NCBI GenBank assembly: GCA_035620975.1
Contig: DASPFV010000297.1
Coordinates: 1 to 10,674, forward strand
DNA length: 10,674 bases
From: DASPFV01 sp035620975
GTDB lineage: Bacteria > Acidobacteriota > Vicinamibacteria > Vicinamibacterales > 2-12-FULL-66-21
Direction of reading: 5' to 3'
Shown: piece by piece, positions 1 through 5,642 of the stretch
Layout of the letters: the number at the start of each line of letters is the position of its first letter
Position numbering within the stretch: the stretch's first letter is position 1
The notes under the pieces: model-generated
Database searches by the model: none
What the model was told of the DNA's origin: nothing
What the model saw: the letters and a program-made list of their open reading frames with translations, nothing else
Made by a program: the position numbers and the translations under genes

Positions 1-11
1 CCACAGATAGG

Positions 12-22
12 ATGAAGCGGCT
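12..22 (+). repeat. Left subterminal inverted repeat of the IS1111-type element
   Basis: ATGAAGCGGCT, an exact reverse complement of 1503-1513. It lies 76 bp upstream of the transposase start and is the left recognition repeat of the element. Confidence 0.8.
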
Positions 23-98
23 GGCCTCCTTCGTGAGGTGGTAGCTTTCGCTCCACATTGCGAAGACGCGCTCTCAGGCGCAAGAGAGGAGACCAGCC

Positions 99-1163
99 AT
101 GGAGTATGGTGCCATTGATCTCCACAAGAAAGAAAGTCAAGTGCGAATCGTGACGGAGAACGGGGAGATCGTCGATCGCCGCATTGCCACGACGCGGGAC
201 CGGTTCAGCGCCGTGTTTGGCGGTCGGGCGCGCATGCGCATTCTCGTCGAAGCCTCGACGGAAAGTGAATGGGTCGCGCAGCATCTCGAGGAGCTCGGTC
301 ATGAGGTGATCGTGGCGGATCCAAATTACGCGCCGATGTACGGGCAGCGGAGCCGGCGCGTGAAAACGGACCGCCGGGATGTCGCGGCCCTGACGGAGGC
401 CTGCCGGCTCGAGATCTATCGACCGGCTCATCGCCGATCTGCGGCGCAGACGGTCATGCAGTGGCACCTCGGTGTCCGCGATCAGATCGTGCGAACCCGG
501 ACACGATCGATCACCTTGATGCGGACCGCCGCCCGGATGGAGGGCGTTCATGTACGAACCGGAGCCGCCGAAACCTTTCTCCTCCGTCTTGACCAGGCCG
601 CGCTTACCCCTGCGGTTCAGGACGCAATCGCGCCGCTGCACGATGTGCTGGAGATGCTGAACACGCAACTGGAGGGCGCCGACCGGTACTTGGCCGACTT
701 TGCCAAGGCGGACTCGACAGCGCGCCGGTTGATGACGCTGCCGGGGATCGGTCCCATCACCGCGCTCGCCTTTGCGGCGGCGCTCGATGACGTGACGCGC
801 TTTCGTGGCCCCGGTCAGGTGACGAGCTATTTGGGTTTGGTCCCCCGGGAATACAGCTCGGGGGAGCAGCAACGCCGAGGCGCCGTCATGCGGGCGGCGC
901 ATCCGAGAGTGCAGGGATTACTGGTGCAAGCGGCGTGGCGCGTCTGGCGATCGACGAACCCGCAAACAAGAGCGCTCCGGGAATGGGCGCGCGCGGTTGC
1001 TCGACGCCGGGGGACCTTCGTAGCGGTCGTCGCCTTGGCGCGGCGACTGGCGCGACTGCTGTTTGCGATGTGGCGCGACGAGACCGATTTCGACCCGAGC
1101 CGGATCCGCGCGACTCATGCCACGAAGGCTGCCGTGGCGACACCTGTCGGCGCCACGGCGTAG
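99..1163 (+). CDS. IS110/IS1111-family DEDD transposase
   Basis: This 354-residue recombinase moves its own element, guided by an RNA from the element's non-coding end. The N-terminal RuvC-like DEDD domain covers about residues 3-150, with likely metal-binding acids D7 (AIDLHK), E51 (ILVEAS), D91 and D94 (KTDRRDVAAL). A central helical segment leads to the C-terminal Transposase_20 domain (about 210-325), with the helix-hairpin-helix-like LPGIGPITA near 227 and the conserved YSSG motif at 252-255, which should contain the catalytic serine. Length is typical for the family and there is no internal stop or frameshift, so it may be active. The ATG at 99 is supported by a good Shine-Dalgarno run, GAGAGGAG at 84-91, 7 nt upstream. 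Family assignment is firm; activity is not shown. Confidence 0.95.
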   Translation: MEYGAIDLHKKESQVRIVTENGEIVDRRIATTRDRFSAVFGGRARMRILVEASTESEWVAQHLEELGHEVIVADPNYAPMYGQRSRRVKTDRRDVAALTEACRLEIYRPAHRRSAAQTVMQWHLGVRDQIVRTRTRSITLMRTAARMEGVHVRTGAAETFLLRLDQAALTPAVQDAIAPLHDVLEMLNTQLEGADRYLADFAKADSTARRLMTLPGIGPITALAFAAALDDVTRFRGPGQVTSYLGLVPREYSSGEQQRRGAVMRAAHPRVQGLLVQAAWRVWRSTNPQTRALREWARAVARRRGTFVAVVALARRLARLLFAMWRDETDFDPSRIRATHATKAAVATPVGATA

Positions 1164-1502
1164 GCCACTGATTTCAGCCGGGTCGTCAAGTGTGGAGGAG
1201 TGAGCGCGACAAGTGACCATGGCCGCACGTGAGAGCCGTCCCACAGAGGGCGCCCTCCTCCCATCGGATCGTATTGTGCGCCGGCGACGATGGTCGCCCT
1301 GTGTCGAGCGCGTATAGAAGGTTGAGCCACCTCGCTGATCCCGGGGTGAGCAGAACGTGGCGACGCGGCGGAGTTGTCAGGGGTCGGAACAGATCCCGTT
1401 CGCGCGCGCACCCCCTTAGCTGGTTGAGGGGGCTGCGCGCGCTCACTGGAGGTGCGTCCACAAAAGATGAGTGCTGCTTCGAGAGGAAGGGGGGACTTGA
1501 CA
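1164..1502 (+). ncRNA. Candidate guide (bridge/seek) RNA region of the IS1111-type element
   Basis: No credible gene lies between the transposase stop and the right inverted repeat. In the IS1111 group the RNA that selects target and donor DNA is encoded in this downstream position. The stretch is rich in potential structure, most clearly the hairpin at 1402-1442. The exact RNA ends and the target-pairing loops cannot be fixed from one copy with only about 4 bases of left flank. Position is the main evidence, so this is a locus-level call. Confidence 0.5.
1402..1442 (+). other. Strong hairpin in the IS1111 right end
   Basis: GCGCGCGCA (1402-1410) pairs perfectly with TGCGCGCGC (1434-1442). 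CCCCCT (1411-1416) then pairs with AGGGGG (1427-1432), leaving one bulged C (1433) and a 10-nt loop. The 15-bp GC-rich stem has no T-run after it, so it does not look like an intrinsic terminator. A structural part of the element's guide RNA is the likelier role. Confidence 0.6.
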
Positions 1503-1513
1503 AGCCGCTTCAT
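1503..1513 (-). repeat. Right subterminal inverted repeat of the IS1111-type element
   Basis: AGCCGCTTCAT, an exact reverse complement of 12-22. It sits 340 bp beyond the transposase stop, so the intervening non-coding stretch belongs to the element. Confidence 0.8.
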
Positions 1514-1602
1514 AGAAGGAGCTTGGAAATCTCGCTGGAGAACGCGAGATTCCCACATTTCCACAAGCCGATCCCTCTCTTTTGGGTGAGGAGAACGTAA
1601 AA

Positions 1603-1666
1603 TGGACCGCCCTCAGACTGGATCACTTTCCGAGCGGCGTACTGGTCTACTTTCCGAGCGGCGCCT
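1603..1666 (+). repeat. IS21-type left-end direct repeats (24-bp period)
   Basis: The 15-bp core ACTTTCCGAGCGGCG occurs at 1625-1639 and 1649-1663, each copy preceded by a TGG-initial segment (1619 and 1643), giving an exact 24-bp period. A shorter TGGACC unit begins at 1603. Tandem repeats of this kind, inside the end and just before istA, are the transposase-binding sites of IS21-family elements. The istA start codon follows at 1754. Confidence 0.7.
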
Positions 1667-1753
1667 CCAGGCTCCTTTCCGCATTCTGACCACCTGCCGG
1701 TAGCCCTACCGGCTCAGAGATCGTCGGGAATTCGGCTTTCGACGAGGGAAAGG

Positions 1754-2002
1754 ATGATCGACATGCTCAAACGCCACGAGATTCAGGTGCTGCGTCGCGC
1801 GGATCACACGTGGCCCGAGAACTCGCGCACGTGCTGTCGACGTACACGCATCCGGCCGTGCTGGTCGTCGACGAAGTCGGCCATCTCACAAACGCCACCG
1901 ACGCCGCCAATATGCTCTTCCATGTCGTCAACGAGCGCCATCGGCGGCATCGCCCGATGATCTTCACCACCAACAAGTCGCTGAAAACATGGGGTCGTGT
2001 CC
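1754..2002 (+). pseudogene. Internally deleted IS21 istA-istB remnant
   Basis: Two IS21 genes are fused by a large deletion. From 1754 the frame reads MIDMLKRHEIQVLRRADHT, matching the start of IstA-type transposases. From about 1810 another frame carries the middle of the IstB AAA+ helper ATPase: STYTHPAVLVVDEVGHL, which holds the Walker B motif, then AANMLFHVVNERHRR and the IFTTNKSL..WGRVL segment. The rest of istA and the N-terminal half of istB with its Walker A site are missing, so nothing functional can be made. After GRVL at about 2002 the frame shifts; DAD at about 2008 in frame 2 probably continues istB before similarity fades. The family call comes from memory of IstA/IstB sequences and is strong for the IstB part. 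Confidence 0.85.
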
Positions 2003-2395
2003 TCAGACGCCGATGAGAGCCGTCGTTGGCGATGCCGGCAACCGCGCCGGCGAAGCGTCTCGTTCGGCGAATCCGGCATTGATGCCCAAAATCAACCCAG
2101 ATTCCACTCGACCCGGTCCTCAAGACGATGGCCACTGCAGGGCTCCCCACCGACGTACCCGAGCCGTGCCCCGAACGGGCGCCCCCGCTCCGCCTTGACG
2201 GGGTCCACGATCAGTCGCCGGACACCCCGCATTCGACGCCACCTGGTGCGCTTCCCCTGCCGCATCGCCTATTTTCCCGACGAGCGAGCCTGCCTTACCG
2301 AGCGACCTTTCTCGCCAGGCGCGACATCACCGCGGCGCCCGTGGCCTCGTCGACCGTGCACGGGGGCGTGCATGCGCGGGTCGCGAAGCTCCTAA
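2003..2395. other. Degenerate stretch without a recognisable gene
   Basis: This follows the IstB remnant. Several overlapping open frames on both strands are products of high GC and none has a recognisable domain or ribosome-binding site. The first 40-50 bases may be decayed istB 3' sequence. I see no right-hand IS21 repeats matching those at 1625 and 1649. Confidence 0.5.
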
Positions 2396-2611
2396 GGTTC
2401 GCGGACGCGCGATCGAGCGCAGGAAGAGCGGTTATGCCGGCGAGCAGAGGTCGACTTCGGTCGGGCCCTGCCTTACGAACTCGGCGCGCCGGTGGTGGCT
2501 CGTGCGGCCGCGGCACTCGCTGCGGAAGATCAGGAAATGGCGCCGGCGGTCGATTGGAATCGGGCACTGGCGCGTCAGGCGTGGATCGATGACGCGGAGC
2601 AGAAAGGCTGA
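2396..2611 (+). pseudogene. Unidentified 3'-terminal gene fragment
   Basis: This frame is open for 71 codons from the stop at 2393-2395 to the TGA at 2609-2611 and has no start codon. From about 2444 the translation looks like real protein (AEVDFGRALPYELGAP, later MAPAVDWNRALARQAWIDD, ending EQKG): mixed acidic, aromatic and hydrophobic residues rather than the Arg/Pro/Ser-rich output of shadow frames here. It reads as the C-terminus of a gene whose upstream part was lost next to the IS21 remnant. I do not recognise the family. A chance open frame in high-GC DNA is the alternative. Confidence 0.35.
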
Positions 2612-2634
2612 ACGACCGACTGAGAGTCGTTATG

Positions 2635-2670
2635 CTCGACGGTTGACGGTGGAAATCTCCACCTGTCGAG
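2635..2670 (+). other. Hairpin after the gene fragment
   Basis: An outer stem CTCGAC (2635-2640)/GTCGAG (2665-2670) and an inner stem GGTGGA (2648-2653)/TCCACC (2658-2663) close on a four-base loop, with a 7-nt left bulge and a 1-nt right bulge. No T-run follows, so it is not a typical intrinsic terminator. It could be a leftover mobile-element end or a transcript 3' structure. Confidence 0.4.
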
Positions 2671-2901
2671 ATTGCCGACACGTCCCGATGTTCAGGGGAT
2701 TGTGTATGGGCGGCATGGAAGCTGGTCGCGAGCCGCGCCGGGCGCCACGGCCGACAACGCCGGGAAGCCGAGCCGCATGCCGTTGATCGCGACCCCGGTC
2801 TAACCGTGGGCGCTCCGCCTTCAGGGGCGAGAACGACTTTTCGAGCGTCGATTGGCATAGCGCGGTGTAGCTGCGCAGAAGCCCCACTTGGCGGCTAGCC
2901 T
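2671..2901. other. Non-coding region upstream of the BlaI-type operon
   Basis: No gene is supported. Short frames on both strands lack domains and ribosome-binding sites. Promoter elements for the downstream operon must lie at its right edge. Confidence 0.5.
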
Positions 2902-2915
2902 GCTAGTGTATTAGC
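2902..2915 (+). promoter_or_regulatory. Probable BlaI-type operator with overlapping -10
   Basis: GCTAGTGTATTAGC is an imperfect dyad: the 7-nt arms match at 5 of 7 positions and the GCTA/TAGC ends are exact. It is an AT-rich patch in GC-rich DNA and includes -10-like TATTAG at 2909-2914. It ends 24 bp before the ATG at 2940. Dyads of this size overlapping the promoter are where BlaI/MecI/CopY dimers bind to repress their own operon. The dyad is seen; the role is inferred from position. Confidence 0.55.
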
Positions 2916-2939
2916 ATCGTGGCAACCCATTCGCGGGAC

Positions 2940-3347
2940 ATGGGGTCAGAAGGCATGCCGAAAGCGCTCGCCAACCTGGGCCGCCGTGAGCGGCAGATCA
3001 TGGATATCGTCCTGCGACGCCCGCGGTCGAGCGTCGCCGACGTGCTCGCCGAGCTTCCCGATCCGCCGTCGTACTCGGCAGTGCGCGGCATGCTGCGACT
3101 GCTCGAGGACAAGGGCTACGTCCGGCACGAATGGGACGGACCCCGCTTCGTGTATGTCGCCACGGCCGATCCGATCCGACTGCGCGAAGACGCGCTCGCG
3201 CATCTCGTCGAGACCTTTTTCGACAACTCCGTCGAGTCGACCATGGTCGCCTTGCTCGACCACAAGGAGCGCCAGCTCACGCGCGACGAGCTCGATCGGC
3301 TGGGCAAGCTGATCGAGAAGGCCAAGAAGTCGGGAGGTCGCCGATGA
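2940..3347 (+). CDS. BlaI/MecI/CopY-family transcriptional repressor
   Basis: A winged-helix repressor, cytoplasmic and dimeric in this family, expected to hold down its own operon until cleaved or released through the partner peptidase. The winged helix covers roughly the first 75 residues: LGRRERQIMDIVL opens helix 1, SSVADVLAELPDPPSYSAVRGMLRLLEDKGYV holds the recognition helix (SYSAVRGMLRLLEDKG) and FVYVA is the wing. The C-terminal helices (ALAHLVETFFDNS to RLGKLIEKAKK) are the usual dimerisation and cleavage region. Start choice is uncertain: GTG 2919, ATG 2940 and ATG 2955 are in frame and none has a strong Shine-Dalgarno; 2940 gives 135 residues and clears the operator, and 2955 (130 residues) is nearly as good. 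The stop overlaps the next start as ATGA, a sign of coupled translation. Confidence 0.88.
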   Translation: MGSEGMPKALANLGRRERQIMDIVLRRPRSSVADVLAELPDPPSYSAVRGMLRLLEDKGYVRHEWDGPRFVYVATADPIRLREDALAHLVETFFDNSVESTMVALLDHKERQLTRDELDRLGKLIEKAKKSGGRR

Positions 3348-5611
3348 TCCGCGCCGTCATTGCCTCTACCATCGCGCTCGGTCTCGCGGGACTCGCGGCG
3401 ACGCTCGCCCATCGCGCGTCGGCCTCGGCCCGGCATGCGATCTGGTTCGTCGGACTCGTGACCGCGCTGGGCGTTGGTGCGCTGTCGGCCGCCGGCCCAC
3501 TCATCGAGATCGAGTCTTCGTTTGTGCAATCGCCAGGCGTAATCGATTTACCGGCCGACTTCAGGGAATCGTTCCGCGGAACGGCGACCCACACGCAGAC
3601 GATTGCGAATCAGGCTCCCCGCGCGATTGCGCGGTCATCGGCGGCTCGCATTCGCACGGATTCCCTGCTGATCGCCCTGTGGGCGATGGGCGTGGCGTTC
3701 ATCATCGGCCGCGCGCTGGTCGCGCACGTTGCCATCGCCCGGCTGATCTCCCGCTCGCGCCACATGGACGTCGACCTCCGCCTCGACGTCGATGCGTCGA
3801 TCGACGTGCGCCTTTCACACGACGTCGACGGTCCGTTCACGCTCGGCGCGTTGCGGCCCGTGATTCTGCTTCCGGTCGACGCAGAGTATTGGACCTCGGA
3901 GCGGCTGCGCATCGTGCTCGTCCATGAAGCTGCGCACGTCGCTCGTCTCGATTACATCGCCCAGCTCGTCGCGACCGTCGCCTGCGCGATTTACTGGTTC
4001 AACCCGATCACCTGGCTCGCCGCCTCTCGTTTGCGCGCCGAGGCGGAGCATGCGGCCGACGACCGCGTGCTCGCAGCCGGCGTCGACGGGGTGACATACG
4101 CCTCACACCTCCTCGCGCTGGCGCAGCTTGGCCGCGCCCCGCTGTCGACGGCGATCGCCGTCCGTATGGCTCGAGGCGCCACACGACTCGAAAAGAGGTT
4201 CACTGCCATGCTGGACTCCCAACGCTCGCGCGGCATCGTGCCGCTTCGCCTGCAGGCTGCCATGGGCTCGGCGGCAATGCTCGTCGCCGTGCCCTTCACG
4301 TCGATGCGGCTGATTCCCGTCGAGCCCAAGGCCCCGCCGATCGCGCTGTCGGAGCCCGCGCCGATCGCGGTCGTCGCTCCGGTGGTCATGACGACGGGTA
4401 AACCCGTCGTGCCGAAACTTCGGCAAGCCAAGCCCACCCAGTCCACCGGGTCATTCCAGCAAGCCGACACGATCGTCGAGCGCACGGTCGCCGCGTCGCC
4501 AGGCGAGACGATTTCCATCCGTCTCCGCAGCGTCGGCGGGGTCACGATCCGCTCGTGGAATCAGTCTCAGGTCCGGGTGCGCGCCATTCTCAGCGGGACG
4601 CTGGCGCGACAGACGGAAGTCCTGATTGCGCGCGTGCGCGGCGGAGTCGAGTTCCGCACCATCACGCCCGAGTACCGCGGCGACTGGATCGACCCGAACA
4701 GCTTCGAAATCCGGGTACCGACGCGATTCAACGTCGACATTTCGTCCCCCGGGGGTGGGATCAGCATCAGCGGCGTCGAGGGCCGCTTCAGCGGCAGCAT
4801 CGCCGGCGGCAAGATCACGCTCGACAACGTCTCCGGGCGCGCCGACCTGTCCACGGGCGGTGGCGAAGTGAGCGTCACGAATTCGAAGCTCGACGGTAGT
4901 GTTTCAACTGGCGGCGGCCGAGCCGTCGTGAACAACACTTCCGGCCGAGTCTCGGTGACCTCCGGAACCGGCCCGGTCATCCGAAATGGTGGCTCCGTGC
5001 CACGGGAATACGGCGTCGGTGGGCTCGATCGGGTTACCGGCATCTCCGGTCAGCCGGCCATCACACAGGATGGACGGGCGCTTGCCAGCGACAGCGGCCC
5101 GCCCTCGCTGACAATGACCGGGGGCGCCATTCGTTTCGACAACCTTCCGAACGGCGGAAGTTTCACCACATACGGTGGCGAAATCGACATCGGGGCCGTC
5201 GGCGGCAAGGCGAGCTTCACCACAGGCGGAGGTAACGTCCGCATCATGAATGCCTCCGACGACCTCACCGTCGCCACCGGCGTCGGCTCGGTCGAGATCA
5301 GCGTGATCGGTGCTGGCGCCCGAAACATCTCCGTCGCTACCGCTTTGGGCCGCGCCGTGATCGAGCTGCCGGCGAACCTCGATGCGCGGCTCGACATCGA
5401 GAGCGGCTACACCGGCGACCATGGCAAGCCCGTCTTCGGAGAAGTCCCGAGCATCGAGTCCGACTTCCCCGTGAATCTCTCCGAGCGCGAGGGTCGGAAC
5501 GGCAACGGCACGCCCCGATGGTACGTCACCGCGTCGGGCACCCTCGGCTCGGGGCGCGGCCTGATCAAGATCCGGACGAATCACGGCGACGTGGTGATTA
5601 GGCGTCGATAG
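3344..5611 (+). CDS. BlaR1-like M56 membrane metallopeptidase with DUF4097-like beta-solenoid sensor
   Basis: A 755-residue membrane peptidase expected to sense an envelope signal and trigger removal of the upstream repressor. Hydrophobic segments lie at about 2-22, 32-52 and 106-131. The zinc site HEAAH is at 194-198 (VLVHEAAHVARLDY), with the third-ligand region RAEAEHAADD at 231-240 after a further hydrophobic stretch (205-228). A last membrane segment lies at about 304-321. After a Pro-rich linker, residues 375-755 form a DUF4097-like, adhesin-type repeat domain: TGGG-type turns recur near 504, 522, 540, 609, 627, 645 and 667, about 18 residues apart, as expected for a beta-solenoid. In BlaR1 this position holds a penicillin-binding sensor, so the solenoid is probably the extracytoplasmic sensor. 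The ATG overlaps the repressor stop; the open frame extends upstream only as a shadow. Confidence 0.9.
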   Translation: MIRAVIASTIALGLAGLAATLAHRASASARHAIWFVGLVTALGVGALSAAGPLIEIESSFVQSPGVIDLPADFRESFRGTATHTQTIANQAPRAIARSSAARIRTDSLLIALWAMGVAFIIGRALVAHVAIARLISRSRHMDVDLRLDVDASIDVRLSHDVDGPFTLGALRPVILLPVDAEYWTSERLRIVLVHEAAHVARLDYIAQLVATVACAIYWFNPITWLAASRLRAEAEHAADDRVLAAGVDGVTYASHLLALAQLGRAPLSTAIAVRMARGATRLEKRFTAMLDSQRSRGIVPLRLQAAMGSAAMLVAVPFTSMRLIPVEPKAPPIALSEPAPIAVVAPVVMTTGKPVVPKLRQAKPTQSTGSFQQADTIVERTVAASPGETISIRLRSVGGVTIRSWNQSQVRVRAILSGTLARQTEVLIARVRGGVEFRTITPEYRGDWIDPNSFEIRVPTRFNVDISSPGGGISISGVEGRFSGSIAGGKITLDNVSGRADLSTGGGEVSVTNSKLDGSVSTGGGRAVVNNTSGRVSVTSGTGPVIRNGGSVPREYGVGGLDRVTGISGQPAITQDGRALASDSGPPSLTMTGGAIRFDNLPNGGSFTTYGGEIDIGAVGGKASFTTGGGNVRIMNASDDLTVATGVGSVEISVIGAGARNISVATALGRAVIELPANLDARLDIESGYTGDHGKPVFGEVPSIESDFPVNLSEREGRNGNGTPRWYVTASGTLGSGRGLIKIRTNHGDVVIRRR

Positions 5612-5642
5612 GTCGCAAGAAGCCGCATCCGGAGGACCGCAT

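Larger units (their letters stand above)
5..1516 (+). mobile_element. IS1111-group (IS110 family) insertion sequence
   Basis: The element carries one intact IS110-type transposase and a long non-coding right end. A perfect 11-bp inverted repeat, ATGAAGCGGCT at 12-22 and AGCCGCTTCAT at 1503-1513, brackets it. Subterminal rather than terminal repeats are the mark of the IS1111 group, where short unpaired extensions (as I recall, 7 bp left and 3 bp right) lie outside the repeats; applying that rule gives ends near 5 and 1516. The repeats are seen directly, the exact ends are inferred. These elements do not make ordinary target duplications, so none was expected. Total length of about 1.5 kb is normal for the group. 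The left flank is only about 4 bases, so the insertion site cannot be reconstructed here. Confidence 0.8.

Noticed and set aside
1229..1600. Open frames of 105-149 codons on both strands downstream of the IS110 transposase
   Set aside because: Composition is not protein-like, they overlap each other, and the region is the structured non-coding end of the element.
2128..2858. Open frames of 154 codons (plus) and 187 codons (minus) in the degenerate region
   Set aside because: Arg/Pro/Ser-rich, no domain, no ribosome-binding site; typical of stop-poor high-GC DNA.
3131..3343. Extension of the M56 peptidase to an upstream ATG at 3131
   Set aside because: It would overlap most of the repressor gene in another frame and encodes Arg/Ala-rich noise; the ATG at 3344, coupled by ATGA, starts directly with the first membrane segment.
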